From Methylobacterium sp. J-077 (GTDB lineage: Bacteria; Pseudomonadota; Alphaproteobacteria; Rhizobiales; Beijerinckiaceae): 64,000 bases of DNA. Each line of letters starts with the position of its first letter. Position 1 is the first letter of the stretch. The translations under genes and the position numbers were made by a program. Below, in pieces: positions 10,789 through 20,137 of this stretch. The notes below the pieces were generated by a model, which did no database searches, was not told where the DNA came from, and saw only the letters and a list, made by a program, of their open reading frames with translations. The stretch is from assembly GCF_022829365.1 (NCBI RefSeq), contig NZ_JAKSYJ010000114.1, forward strand, positions 124,001-188,000. Direction: 5' to 3'.

Positions 10789-11541
10789 TCAGCCGCGGCC
10801 GACGAACGGCATCTTGGTCGCCATCACGGTCATGAACTGGACATTGGCCTCCAGCGGCAGGTTCGCCATCATCAGCACCGCGTCGCCGACATGGTCCGGG
10901 TCCATCACCGCCTCGGCCCGCGTGGAACCGTCGGCCTGCGCGACGCCCTCTTTCATCTTGCCGCCCATCGGGGTGTCGGCGTTGCCGATATCGATCTGGC
11001 CGCAGGCGATGTCGTAGGCGCGCCCGTCGAGCGAAGTCGTCTTGGTGATGCCGGTCACGGCGTGCTTGGTCGCCGTGTAGGCGATCGAGTTCGGCCGCGG
11101 CGCATGGGCCGAGATCGAGCCGTTGTTGATGATCCGGCCGCCCCGGGGATCCTGGTCGCGCATGATCCTGAAGGCGTGCTGGGTGCACAGGAACAGCGCG
11201 GTGAGGTTGGTGTCGACCACTTGGCGCCAGGTCTCGAGCGGCAGGTCTTCCAGCGGCACCGGCGGCGCGCCGATTCCGGCATTGTTGAACAACAAGTCGA
11301 GGCGACCGAAACGGGATTTGGTCTGCGCGAACAGGTTGGCGATCGAATCCGGGTCGGTCACGTCGGTGGGCACCACGAGGGCGCGCCCCGGCTCGATCCG
11401 CGCCGCGACCTCGTCGAGGGGCGCCTGCCGCCGACCGGAGAGCACCACGGTCCACCCGGCTCCGGCGAGCGCCAGGGCGGAAGCCCTGCCGACCCCCGTC
11501 CCCGCCCCGGTCACGATCGCGATCCGACCCGCCACCGACAT
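10789..11541 (-). CDS. SDR-family NAD(P)-dependent oxidoreductase
   Basis: A classical short-chain dehydrogenase/reductase of 250 residues. The cofactor loop is TGAGTGVG (11-18), the structural motif NNAG is at 86-89, the active-site serine is in the GSIS segment near 141-144, and the catalytic pair is Tyr155/Lys159 in YTATK. The acidic residue after strand 2 is replaced by Arg-Arg (SGRRQ), which usually signals NADP preference. ATG at 11541 is used; the longer in-frame extension overlaps the divergent gene's upstream region. The substrate cannot be told. It is divergent from the patatin-like gene. Confidence 0.88.
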   Translation of the reverse strand: MSVAGRIAIVTGAGTGVGRASALALAGAGWTVVLSGRRQAPLDEVAARIEPGRALVVPTDVTDPDSIANLFAQTKSRFGRLDLLFNNAGIGAPPVPLEDLPLETWRQVVDTNLTALFLCTQHAFRIMRDQDPRGGRIINNGSISAHAPRPNSIAYTATKHAVTGITKTTSLDGRAYDIACGQIDIGNADTPMGGKMKEGVAQADGSTRAEAVMDPDHVGDAVLMMANLPLEANVQFMTVMATKMPFVGRG

Positions 11542-11737
11542 CGCTGCCTCCCTGTTTATGCCGTTGTCCTGCCTGTACCGGACGGCTGCGGCGGCGCGAA
11601 GGGCGATCCGTTTCAGATACGAGCAGACCGTAGCGGCTTCCGACGCGCTATGCTGGGACACGGGGGACGCGGATCAGGAGCGGCGGGATGCGAGCGTATC
11701 GGGGGCCGGGCGTGGCCGCGATCACGGCGGGGCAGGG

Positions 11738-13471
11738 GTGAGGGCACCCGAGATCCCGTTCCTGGCCGGCCTCGACGCGGAGGCCGCCGAGGCGGTGCGG
11801 GCCCGCATGGTCGCGATGGCGGTGCCGGGCGGCCGGACCCTGTTCGAGCAGGGCGATGCCGGCGACGCGCTCTACACCCTGGTCTCCGGCGCGGTCGGCG
11901 TCTCGACCCGCGACCAGCACGGGCTCCAGACCCGGATCGCCCGCCTGAGGCCGCCCGAGATTTTTGGCGAGATGGCGCTCCTGTCCGACGCGCCGCGGGC
12001 CGCGACCGTGATGGCGCTGCGCGATTCGCAGCTCCTGTGCCTCACCCGCGCGGCTTTCGAGGCCGTGATCACCGAGCATCCGCACACGCTTCTGTATTTC
12101 GCCCGCATGCTCGCCGAGCGCCTGCGCGCCCTCTACGAGGGTCATTCGGTACACCATGCGCCGCGCACCTTCGTGGTGCTCGCGGTGACCGACAGTCCCG
12201 ATCCGGAGCCGTTCGCTCGGGCCTTCGCCGCCGCCCTGGACGCGATCCTGCCGGGCGAGACCGGGTGCCTGACCCGATGGCCGGAGGGGGCGGACGAGGA
12301 CTCGATCCACGCTTTCGAGGCCCGGCATGCGCGGACGGTGTTCCTGGCCCGGGAGATCGACGGACCGTGGTCCCGGTTGAGCCAGCGCCTCGGCGACCAC
12401 ATCCTGCTGCTGGCCGAGCCCGGCGCGCCGCCGCGCCCGGGCGCGACCGCCTATCTGGAGCAAGTGCGCTCCGACTGGATCCGCATGGATCTGGTGGTGC
12501 GCCAGGATCCCCGGGCGCAGCGGCCCAAGGCCCTGCACCCCGACGTCGCCGGCCTGCCCGCGGCCATGCGGATCCAGATCCGCCCCGGTCGGCCGGACGA
12601 CATGGCACGGCTCGCCCGGCTCGCCTGCGGCGCGGCGCGGGGCCTCGTGCTCGGCGGCGGCGGCGCGCGGGCGCTGGCCCATCTCGGGGTGCTCAAGGCC
12701 CTGGATGAGATCGGCTGCAAGGTGGATTTCGTCGGGGGCACCAGCATGGGCGCGGTGATCGCCGCCAGTCTCGCCATGGGCTGGAGCCTCGGCGAGATTT
12801 GGGGTCACACCGAAGCCGCCTTCGCCGGCCGCAACCTGATCAACGATTACACGCTGCCGATCCACGCCCTGACCCGGGGCGCCAAGGTCGATGCCAGCCT
12901 CGCCGAGCGCTACGGCGGCGCGCGCATCGAGGATCTGTGGCTGCCGTTCTTCTGCGTCTCGTCGAACCTGACGACCGGACGGGCGATGATCCACCGCGAC
13001 GGCGACCTGCCGAGGGCGCTGCGGGCCAGCATCGCCATCCCGGGACTGCTGCCGCCGGTCCTGTGCGACGAAGGCGTGCTGGTCGATGGCGGCATGATGA
13101 ACAACGTGCCGGCGGATGTGGCGGCGGATTTGGAGCGGGGCCCGGTCCTCGCCGTCGACGTCGGCAGCGACCGCGCGTTCCAGGACATGCCGATGCGGGG
13201 CTGGCGCGGCCGGCTCCTGCGCCGGCTGATCGGCTCGCCGGTGGCGATGCCGGGCCTCGCGCCGCTCCTGCTGCGCGCCGCCACGGTCTCGAGCGACGCG
13301 CAGACCATGGTGGCGGCGGCCCATGCCACCGCCCTGCTCAGGCCGCCGCTCGCGGGCATCGACCTGCGCGCCTGGTCGAGCTTCCGGGAATCCGCCGAAC
13401 TCGGCTACCTGGACACGCGCGCGAACATCGCGGCCGGCCACCTGGCGCAGTGGCTCGACCCGATGCGTTGA
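11738..13471 (+). CDS. Cyclic-nucleotide-binding / patatin-like phospholipase fusion
   Basis: A 577-residue cytoplasmic or membrane-associated lipid hydrolase of the NTE/RssA type. Residues about 5-125 form a cyclic-nucleotide-binding domain, with the phosphate-cassette-like sequence FGEMALLSDAPRAATV. A linker domain follows, then a patatin domain from about residue 300: oxyanion loop LGGGGARALAHLGVL, nucleophile elbow GTSMG (near 334), and DGG (near 449) carrying the catalytic aspartate. Start is GTG at 11738, the only in-frame start that opens just before the domain; a GGGG run directly precedes it and the spacing is short. The architecture suggests that cAMP or a similar ligand gates phospholipase or lysophospholipase activity. 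Confidence 0.88.
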   Translation: MRAPEIPFLAGLDAEAAEAVRARMVAMAVPGGRTLFEQGDAGDALYTLVSGAVGVSTRDQHGLQTRIARLRPPEIFGEMALLSDAPRAATVMALRDSQLLCLTRAAFEAVITEHPHTLLYFARMLAERLRALYEGHSVHHAPRTFVVLAVTDSPDPEPFARAFAAALDAILPGETGCLTRWPEGADEDSIHAFEARHARTVFLAREIDGPWSRLSQRLGDHILLLAEPGAPPRPGATAYLEQVRSDWIRMDLVVRQDPRAQRPKALHPDVAGLPAAMRIQIRPGRPDDMARLARLACGAARGLVLGGGGARALAHLGVLKALDEIGCKVDFVGGTSMGAVIAASLAMGWSLGEIWGHTEAAFAGRNLINDYTLPIHALTRGAKVDASLAERYGGARIEDLWLPFFCVSSNLTTGRAMIHRDGDLPRALRASIAIPGLLPPVLCDEGVLVDGGMMNNVPADVAADLERGPVLAVDVGSDRAFQDMPMRGWRGRLLRRLIGSPVAMPGLAPLLLRAATVSSDAQTMVAAAHATALLRPPLAGIDLRAWSSFRESAELGYLDTRANIAAGHLAQWLDPMR

Positions 13472-13610
13472 AGGCCCGATGCATTGAAGGATCGGCGCGC
13501 CGCGCCGGCCTGGCGGGCGTGCGCCAGCGCACTGCGGCAAACGGCGGCCGGTAACCGGACGCCCCGGGCGACGATCTTCCCTGCAGAGAAGACACGGTGA
13601 GCCCCGAATC

Positions 13611-13826
13611 ATGACGACCCATTCTGCAAGACCGCATGCTGCGGCCAACACGAACGCGGCGCGAAGCCTACGGGCCGGCGACGGATCGCCCTATGTCCCG
13701 GCGACCGGTGCCCTGCTGCACGGTGCAGCCTTCGTCCTGCTCTGCCTCTGGACGCGGACCTCGCCGGACCGCCTCAGGGACCAACTCGACGCCGAGGCGG
13801 GCGCCTGTTCCGCCCTCGGCTTCTGA
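13611..13826 (+). CDS. Possible small membrane protein
   Basis: A 71-residue reading frame with one hydrophobic stretch (TGALLHGAAFVLLCLW, about residues 32-47) between a basic N-terminus and an acidic C-terminus. A GTGAG element lies about ten bases before the ATG. No family is recognised. It could be a real membrane microprotein, but GC-rich intergenic DNA gives such frames by chance. Confidence 0.3.
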   Translation: MTTHSARPHAAANTNAARSLRAGDGSPYVPATGALLHGAAFVLLCLWTRTSPDRLRDQLDAEAGACSALGF

Positions 13827-13887
13827 CGGGACGGACACGCTTCGACAGCGGGCCTGAACCGGCGGACACGACGGAGCGCGGGATCGG

Positions 13888-14748
13888 ATGAGCGATGTGG
13901 CGGGTGTTGCGTTTCGCCGGGTCGGCCTGCCGGAGGTGAGCCTGCACGTGGCCGAGGCCGGCCCGCAGGCGGGCCCCCCGACCATCCTGCTGCATGGGTT
14001 TCCCGAATTCTGGTACGGCTGGCGCCACCAGATCGGGCCGCTCGCCGAGGCCGGCCTGCGTCTGGTCGTACCCGACCAGCGCGGCTACGGCCTCAGCGAC
14101 AAGCCGCTGGGCGTCGCCGCCTACCACCTCGACCGGCTGGCCGGCGACGTGATCGCCCTGGCGGACGCCTCCGGCTTCGCGACCATCCGCCTCGTCGGCC
14201 ACGATTGGGGCGGCCTCGTCGCGTGGTGGACCGCCAGCCGCTATCCCGACCGGATCGACCGGCTCGCGATCCTCAACGCGCCGCATCCGGGCATTGTCGG
14301 CTCCTACATCCGCCGCCACCCGGGTCAGTGGCTGCGCAGTTCCTATGTCGGCCTGTTCCAGATCCCCGTGCTGCCCGAGCGGCTGCTCACGGCGGATCGG
14401 TGCCGGGCGCTGCGGCGGGCGCTGACCCGCACGAGCCGGCCGGGCGCCTTCGCGCCCTCCGACCTCGACCGCTACGTCGAAGCCTGGCTGCGGCCCGGCG
14501 CGATGACCGCGATGCTGAACTGGTATCGCGCCCTGGCCCAGTTGCCGCGGACGGCACCCCCGCGGGTCCGCGTCCCGACCCTGATCCTCTGGGGCAGGCA
14601 GGACACCGCCCTGCAATCCGGCCTCGCGGAAGCGAGCCTCGACCTCTGCGAGGCCGGGCGGATCGCATGGTACGACCGGGCGACCCACTGGCTCGCCCAC
14701 GAGGAGCCAACAGCGGTGAACGCCGCCTTGCGGCAGTTCCTGGTCTGA
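13888..14748 (+). CDS. Alpha/beta hydrolase, epoxide-hydrolase-like
   Basis: A 286-residue soluble alpha/beta hydrolase. The oxyanion motif is HGFPEFWYGWRHQ (36-48), the nucleophile elbow GHDWGG carries Asp106 as in epoxide hydrolases and haloalkane dehalogenases, the acid is in LWGRQD, and the catalytic histidine is His267 (ATHWLAHE). An aspartate nucleophile with the HGFPE and WxxW-type pattern favours soluble epoxide hydrolase over a serine esterase. There is no signal peptide. It follows the patatin-like gene on the same strand but about 400 bases away, so co-transcription is unproven. Confidence 0.88.
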   Translation: MSDVAGVAFRRVGLPEVSLHVAEAGPQAGPPTILLHGFPEFWYGWRHQIGPLAEAGLRLVVPDQRGYGLSDKPLGVAAYHLDRLAGDVIALADASGFATIRLVGHDWGGLVAWWTASRYPDRIDRLAILNAPHPGIVGSYIRRHPGQWLRSSYVGLFQIPVLPERLLTADRCRALRRALTRTSRPGAFAPSDLDRYVEAWLRPGAMTAMLNWYRALAQLPRTAPPRVRVPTLILWGRQDTALQSGLAEASLDLCEAGRIAWYDRATHWLAHEEPTAVNAALRQFLV

Positions 14749-15003
14749 CCCGGCGTCGAGGCGGGCGCAGCAGCAGAGCTTCGGCGATCTACGTAGCCGA
14801 CGGCGTTCTTCACCTCAGAAGTTGCATCTACACAGTTCAGCCATTGCTTAGAGTCGTCGCACCGTGCCCTTACGGTTTGTACCGCGGGTTAATCCTGCTT
14901 TTTGGCAGACTGCACAGAAGCTTTTTTACAGCGTTACGAGGAACATCCCAGTCCGCGAGCCATTGTGGGGGAACTTCTCGGACTGGACTGGAGCATTTCA
15001 ACA

Positions 15004-15300
15004 ATGTCATTTCGTTCACTGCTGACCGCGGGCATGGTCTTCGGCGGTCTCGTCGCTGGAACCGCGGCGGTCCAGGCTGCACCGGCGATGCCGCAATCGG
15101 GCTTGGCCGGCCACGACATGGTCGAGACCGTGGCGATGCATCATCACCATCACCGGATGCACCGCCACCACTCGACGCGCCACGAGCGCCGGATGCGCCG
15201 CATGAACACGATGCGCCACGGCAGTCCGAACGCGAAGAACCCGGCCCTGCGCGGCCACCAGCAGAACCTCGGCAACACCACCGGCGGCCCGCGCTACTGA
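15004..15300 (+). CDS. Secreted histidine-rich small protein
   Basis: A 98-residue exported protein. The first 26 residues form a Sec signal (basic start, hydrophobic core FGGLVAGTAAVQA, cleavage near QAAPA). The mature part carries MHHHHHRMHRHHSTRHERRMRRM, a dense His/Arg/Met cluster, followed by an Asn/Gly-rich end. Such clusters can bind Cu, Ni or Zn, or nucleic acid, but no family is recognised. ATG at 15004 is taken because the signal peptide begins there and TGGAG lies ten bases upstream. A strong rho-independent terminator follows 26 bases after the stop, so it is a monocistronic unit. The 255 bases upstream are relatively AT-rich and probably hold its promoter. Confidence 0.75.
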   Translation: MSFRSLLTAGMVFGGLVAGTAAVQAAPAMPQSGLAGHDMVETVAMHHHHHRMHRHHSTRHERRMRRMNTMRHGSPNAKNPALRGHQQNLGNTTGGPRY

Positions 15301-15326
15301 ACCGTTCCCCTCGATCCGAACGACAG

Positions 15327-15353
15327 CCCGGCGCTCACAGCGCCGGGTTTTTT
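15327..15353 (+). terminator. Rho-independent terminator of the His-rich gene
   Basis: A perfect nine-base stem, CCCGGCGCT / AGCGCCGGG, with a CAC loop followed by TTTTTTG. It lies 26 bases past the stop codon. Confidence 0.9.
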
Positions 15354-15451
15354 GTTTCGGGGAGGCCTCATCCACCGGTGGTGATGGTTTCTCCCCAGGC
15401 GCGTCGCGCGGCACGGCCTGATTCGGCAACGGCTCTCTGCTAAGAGGCGGG

Positions 15452-18169
15452 ATGGCCCGAACCGCCGTCCGCACCGCCCCCGAACCGCCGCCCACCGCCG
15501 CCCTGGATCCGGCCGGCGCCACGCCGATGATGGCGCAGTATATCGAGATCAAGGCGGCCAACCCCGATTGCCTCCTGTTCTACCGGATGGGGGATTTCTA
15601 CGAGCTGTTCTTCGGCGACGCGGAGATCGCCTCGCGGGCCCTCGGCATCGTGCTGACCAAGCGCGGCCGGCACGGCGGCGCGGAGATCCCGATGTGCGGA
15701 GTCCCGGTGGACCGGGCCGACGACTACCTCAGCCGCCTGATCGCGTTGGGCAACCGGGTCGCTGTCTGCGAGCAGACCGAGGATCCCGCCGAGGCCAAGC
15801 GGCGCGGGCCGAAATCGGTGGTGCGGCGGGAGGTGGTGCGCCTTGTCACGCCGGGCACGATCACCGAGGATCGCCTGCTCGATCCGGCGAGCGCCAACCT
15901 CCTGCTGGCGATCGGGCGGCGCAAGACCGGAGAGGGCGCCACCGCCTACGGCCTGGCCGCCATCGACATCTCCACCGGGCGCTTCTCCCTGAGCGAGGTT
16001 GCGAGCGGCGATCTCGCCGGGGCGGTCGCCCGGCACGATCCCCGGGAGATCGTCCTGTCCGAGGCGATCCATGCCGATCCGGCGTTGGCGCGGATCTGGC
16101 AGGAAAGCCGGGCTGCCATCGTCCCCCTGGCCCAGGCGGAACTGGAGCCCGCGGCGGCCGAGCGGCGGGTGCGGGAGCAATACGGCGTCTCGACGCTCGA
16201 TGGGTTCGGCAGCTTCACCCGGGCCGAGATCCAGGCGGCCGGGACCGGGCTCCTGTACATCGCCCGCACCCAGCTCGCCGCCCGGGCGCCTCTCTCGGTG
16301 CCCACTCGCGAAGAGGCGGGCTCGACACTGGCCATCGACGCGGCGACCCGCGCCAACCTCGAACTGACCCGTACGCTCTCGGGCGAGCGTACCGGCAGCC
16401 TGCTCGACACGATCGACCGGACCGTGACCGCCAACGGCGCCCGGCTGCTCGCCGAGCGCCTGGCCGGGCCACTGACCGACCTGGCGCGGATCGCTCGCCG
16501 GCACGAGACGGTGGCGTATCTCGCCGAGGACCACGCCCTCCGCCGGGCAATCCGCGAGACGCTGGCCCGGGCACCCGACTTGGCGCGGGCACTCTCCCGG
16601 GTGGGTCTGGGGCGCGGAGGTCCCCGCGACCTCGCTGCGATCCGGGACGGGCTGATCGCGGCGGCGGGGCTCGGCGCGGTGCTGACCCAGGCGGGGGCGG
16701 CAACAGCCGAGCTCGCCGAGATCGCCGAATCCCTCAGGGCGGCCGATCCGGCCCTGGCGCAGACGCTGCAGGCGGCTCTGGCGGATGAGCTGCCCCTGTC
16801 CCGTCGGGATGGCGGCTTCGTCCGCGCGGGCTATTCGGCGGAGATCGACGAGGCGCGCCTGCTCGGCCAGGATTCCCGGAAGGTCGTGGCGGCGCTCCAG
16901 GCCCGCTATGCCGAGGAAACCGGCTGCCGGACCCTTCGGATCAAGCACAACAACCTGCTCGGTTACTTCATCGAGGTTCCGCAATCGGTGGGCGAGGCCT
17001 GCCTGAAGGGCCTCCAACGGGACTTCGTGCATCGCCAGACCATGGTCGACGCGATGCGCTTCACCAGCGTCGAACTCGGCGACCTGGAGTGCAGGATCTC
17101 CGGCGCGTCGGACCGCGCGCTCGCCCTCGAATCCGCGATTTTCGACGCGTTGGCCGCGCGTATCGTCGAACAGTCTTCGCAGACTGCGCAGGTCGCCGAA
17201 GCCCTGGCGGCGATCGATGTCGCGGCCAGCAACGCCGAGCTCGCGGTCGAGCTGGACTGGCGCCGGCCCGAGGTCGACGATTCGCTGGCGTTTGCCATCA
17301 CCGGTGGTCGTCACCCCGTGGTCGAGGCGGCCCTGCGCCGGGCCGGCGAGCCGTTCATCGCCAACGATTGCGACCTGTCGGGCGAGACGCGCGGCCGGAT
17401 CCGGCTGATCACCGGCCCGAACATGGGCGGCAAGTCGACCTTCCTGCGCCAGAACGCGCTGATCGCGGTGCTGGCCCAGATGGGCGCCTTCGTGCCGGCG
17501 GCCTCGGCCCGGATCGGGCGGGTCGACCGGCTGTTCTCCCGGGTCGGTGCCGCCGACGATTTGGCGCGGGGGCAATCGACCTTCATGGTCGAGATGGTCG
17601 AGACCGCGGCGATCCTCAATCAGGCGACCCGGCGCTCCCTGGTGATCCTCGACGAGATCGGCCGGGGCACCGCGACTTTCGACGGGCTGTCGATCGCCTG
17701 GGCCTGCCTGGAACACCTTCACGAGGCCAATGCCTGCCGGGCGCTGTTCGCCACGCATTTCCACGAGCTGACCGCGCTCGGCGACCGGCTGGCCCGGCTC
17801 GACAATGCCACGCTCAAGGTGGCCGAGCATCGCGACGGCGTGGTGTTCCTACACGAGGTGGTGCCGGGCATCGCCGAGCGCAGCTACGGCCTGCAGGTCG
17901 CGCGGCTGGCCGGACTGCCCGGCAGCGTCGTGGCGCGGGCCGGGGCGATCCTCAGAAGCCTGGAGAAGGCCGAACGCGGACGCCCGGCCAGGGCCAAGAT
18001 CGACGATCTGCCGCTGTTCGCCGCGCTCGCACCGCCACCGCCGCCGGAGCCCCCGGCCGAGGATCCCCTGGGCGCGCTCATCGACGCCATCGACCCGGAC
18101 GCGCTGACGCCCCGGGAGGCGCTGGATGCGCTCTACCGGCTGAAGCGGGAGCGGGTTGAGAGGCGGTGA
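15452..18169 (+). CDS. mutS: DNA mismatch repair protein MutS
   Basis: MutS, 905 residues, recognises mispairs and small loops and recruits MutL through an ATP-dependent clamp. The mismatch-reading motif is GDFYELF, with the Phe49-Tyr50-Glu51 triplet. Core and clamp domains occupy the middle, and the C-terminal ATPase has Walker [14 protein letters not shown], Walker [12 protein letters not shown] and the FATHFHEL block. A short proline-rich spacer and a C-terminal tetramerisation-like tail ([13 protein letters not shown]) complete the full-length protein. ATG at 15452 follows AAGAGGCGGG, a good ribosome site. It stands alone between the His-rich gene and a palindromic repeat. Confidence 0.97.
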   Translation: MARTAVRTAPEPPPTAALDPAGATPMMAQYIEIKAANPDCLLFYRMGDFYELFFGDAEIASRALGIVLTKRGRHGGAEIPMCGVPVDRADDYLSRLIALGNRVAVCEQTEDPAEAKRRGPKSVVRREVVRLVTPGTITEDRLLDPASANLLLAIGRRKTGEGATAYGLAAIDISTGRFSLSEVASGDLAGAVARHDPREIVLSEAIHADPALARIWQESRAAIVPLAQAELEPAAAERRVREQYGVSTLDGFGSFTRAEIQAAGTGLLYIARTQLAARAPLSVPTREEAGSTLAIDAATRANLELTRTLSGERTGSLLDTIDRTVTANGARLLAERLAGPLTDLARIARRHETVAYLAEDHALRRAIRETLARAPDLARALSRVGLGRGGPRDLAAIRDGLIAAAGLGAVLTQAGAATAELAEIAESLRAADPALAQTLQAALADELPLSRRDGGFVRAGYSAEIDEARLLGQDSRKVVAALQARYAEETGCRTLRIKHNNLLGYFIEVPQSVGEACLKGLQRDFVHRQTMVDAMRFTSVELGDLECRISGASDRALALESAIFDALAARIVEQSSQTAQVAEALAAIDVAASNAELAVELDWRRPEVDDSLAFAITGGRHPVVEAALRRAGEPFIANDCDLSGETRGRIRLITGPNMGGKSTFLRQNALIAVLAQMGAFVPAASARIGRVDRLFSRVGAADDLARGQSTFMVEMVETAAILNQATRRSLVILDEIGRGTATFDGLSIAWACLEHLHEANACRALFATHFHELTALGDRLARLDNATLKVAEHRDGVVFLHEVVPGIAERSYGLQVARLAGLPGSVVARAGAILRSLEKAERGRPARAKIDDLPLFAALAPPPPPEPPAEDPLGALIDAIDPDALTPREALDALYRLKRERVERR

Positions 18170-18196
18170 TCGTGGGGCGTGCGGCGTCTCCCACCA

Positions 18197-18318
18197 CCCC
18201 CCCTTATCGTCAGGTGGTGCTGCGCAGCAGCCTCGAAGGAGGGCTCCAGGGATCGTACGGCTGGCTGGAGGCCTCCTGCGAAGCCTTCGCTTCGCTGCGT
18301 CACCTCGGCATGAGGAGG
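18197..18318. repeat. Dispersed palindromic repeat, copy A
   Basis: A roughly 120-base imperfect palindrome after mutS containing CCTCGAAGGAGGGCTCCAG and, on the other side, CTGGAGGCCTCCTGCGAAGC. It shares order and much of its sequence with the copy at 28190-28312 (CCTCGAAGGAG, CTCCAG, CTGGAG, CCTTCGCT, ATGAGG). It encodes no protein and looks like a REP/BIME-type intergenic element. Confidence 0.7.
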
Positions 18319-18346
18319 GTCGTCGGGAGAGCCGGTTGCAGAAAAA

Positions 18347-18790
18347 CTATGGCACCGGCGCGAAATGAAACCCGTCCGGCGCCCCATGCTCGGGCACGCG
18401 GCCGGCCCGGCGGGCGGCGACCCAGTCCAGGATGCTGGCGACCACGCGCTCGGAATAGGGTTTGGCGATCACCCCGATGGCGCCGGCAAAGTCGGCCGGG
18501 ATGCGCTTGGCGTTGGCGGTCATGAACACCACGGTGATTCGCGGGTCGGCCGCGAGCGCCCGGGCGACCTCGACGCCGGTCGGGCCGTCGACCAGATGGA
18601 TGTCCACGAAGGCGACGTCTGGCTCGGCCGCGCGGCCGAGCGCGATCGCCTCCGCCGAACTTCCGGCGATGCCGACCGTGACGTGCCCGAGTTCGTCGAG
18701 CAGACATTCGAGCTCGAGCGCGATCAGCACCTCATCCTCGACCACGAGGATGCGGAGCGCAGCGTCCGCGCCGGCGTTCCCACCCCTCAT
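18347..18790 (-). CDS. Single-domain response regulator
   Basis: A 147-residue CheY-like receiver without an output domain. Acid pocket Glu18-Asp19, phospho-acceptor Asp63 (AFVDIHL), Thr91 and Lys110 (AKPYS) are all present. It lies 66 bases downstream of the LOV histidine kinase on the same strand and is probably its phosphorylation target. Receivers of this HWE/HisKA_2-linked type often act as phosphate sinks or feed the general stress response. The target of its signal is not visible here. Confidence 0.92.
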   Translation of the reverse strand: MRGGNAGADAALRILVVEDEVLIALELECLLDELGHVTVGIAGSSAEAIALGRAAEPDVAFVDIHLVDGPTGVEVARALAADPRITVVFMTANAKRIPADFAGAIGVIAKPYSERVVASILDWVAARRAGRVPEHGAPDGFHFAPVP

Positions 18791-18856
18791 GCGATCTCCC
18801 TTTTGGTGTCTCGACCGCTGAGCTTGCCGCGAGCTTGAAGCGTTTGGCTCGAATTC

Positions 18857-19948
18857 TCAAGCCGGCAGCTGGAGCGGGATATCGATCTCGACATGGGTGC
18901 CGGGACCGGCATCGGCCCAGGCGATGGTGCCGCGCAGCTGGCGGACCACCATCTCCACGAGATTCCGGCCGAAGCCGGCGGGGTTCGGGGGCGCCGCGGC
19001 CAGGCCCACGCCGTCGTCCCGGATCGTCAGCTGCATGCCGGCCTCGGTGCGGCGGGCCGTGATCGAGACGCGCCCCTCCCGGGCATTCGGAAAGGCGTGG
19101 CGCAGGGCGTTGGCGGTCAGTTCGTGGATCAGCAGGGCCAGCGGCGCGGCCATGGCGGCCGCCACCGCGATCGGCTCGACCTCGGCCTCGACCCGCTGCT
19201 TGTCGTGGTCGAGCCCGGCATTGATGTCGGACAGGAACTCGGCGGCGAAGTCGCCGAGGTTGAAATGGGTGCAGTCGCCCTCCGAGTAGAGCATCCGGTG
19301 CGCGGTCGAGAGTGCGCCGATCCGCTCGGCCATGCCCTGGAGCGCGTCGCGCGCATCGCCCTCCGGGGTGCGGCGGGCCTTGAGCAGCATCAGCGAGGAG
19401 ATCACCTGAAGATTGTTCTTCACCCGGTGATCGACCTCGTGGAGCAACGCCGTCTTCTGCTCCAGGGCGGCGCTGAGGTCGCGGGTCCGGGCCGCGACCA
19501 GGCGCTCCAGCTCGTCGTTGGTGACGCGCATCGTCACCTCGCGCTCGCGGGTATGGGTCATATCGGCCTGCGCCGCGTAGAAATAGGCGAGGCCGGCTTC
19601 GTCATGGACCGGCGTGATCGTCATCGCGCTCCAGTATGTCGAGCCGTCCTTGCGGTAGTTCAGCAGCTCCGCGGTCACCGGATTGCCGGCCTCGACGGCG
19701 GCACGGATCCGGGCGACCTCGGCCGGATCGGTTCCCGATCCCTGGAGCATGCGGCAGTTGCGACCTAGGAGCTCGTCGACGTCGAACCCGGTCAGCGCCA
19801 GGAATGCGTCGTTGGCCCAGGAGATCGGGTTGTCGGGCGCGCGCGCGTCGGTGATGACCATTGGCGATGGACTGCGCGCGAAGGCATCGACCAGCATCGC
19901 GTGCGGCGAACTGGGCTCGGAACGGGCACTCAACACATCATTCCACAC
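18857..19948 (-). CDS. LOV-domain (blue-light) sensor histidine kinase
   Basis: A 363-residue soluble kinase. Residues about 20-132 form a LOV-type PAS domain with GRNCRMLQG: Cys65 is the flavin-adduct cysteine, NDAFLALTGF and LLNYRKDGS are the flavin-contact motifs, and Gln127 (FYAAQADMT) is the residue that reorients after adduct formation. The only departure from the classical core is Met for Phe in CRFLQ. A coiled linker (ELERLVAARTRDLSAALEQK) leads to a HisKA_2 domain with HRVKNNLQ (phospho-His174) and an HWE-like ATPase with HELTANALRHAF and DDGVGL. It should autophosphorylate in a light-dependent way and pass phosphate to the downstream receiver. Confidence 0.92.
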   Translation of the reverse strand: MWNDVLSARSEPSSPHAMLVDAFARSPSPMVITDARAPDNPISWANDAFLALTGFDVDELLGRNCRMLQGSGTDPAEVARIRAAVEAGNPVTAELLNYRKDGSTYWSAMTITPVHDEAGLAYFYAAQADMTHTREREVTMRVTNDELERLVAARTRDLSAALEQKTALLHEVDHRVKNNLQVISSLMLLKARRTPEGDARDALQGMAERIGALSTAHRMLYSEGDCTHFNLGDFAAEFLSDINAGLDHDKQRVEAEVEPIAVAAAMAAPLALLIHELTANALRHAFPNAREGRVSITARRTEAGMQLTIRDDGVGLAAAPPNPAGFGRNLVEMVVRQLRGTIAWADAGPGTHVEIDIPLQLPA

Positions 19949-20137
19949 TTGGTCGACACGACTTGGGCGCGCGGCGGGCCCCTGCGCACTCCGCGGATGC
20001 GGAACGTGGACGCCGCGTTAAACATGCTTCGACCATGATAAAGGCGCTCGGCCTCCCGATTCAGCCAAGACCCGAACGGCCCAAGGCTGCCACGATTTCG
20101 CGAGATCAAGGCCAATAGCGCTCAGGAGTTCCATGCG

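Noticed and set aside
14940..14974. Two GGAAC boxes resembling the -35 of EcfG stress promoters, upstream of the His-rich gene.
   Set aside because: No CGTT-type -10 lies at the right spacing after either one.
15440..17830. A 796-residue open frame antisense to mutS.
   Set aside because: High-GC coding DNA gives long open antisense frames; this one has no domain, and mutS is certain on the other strand.
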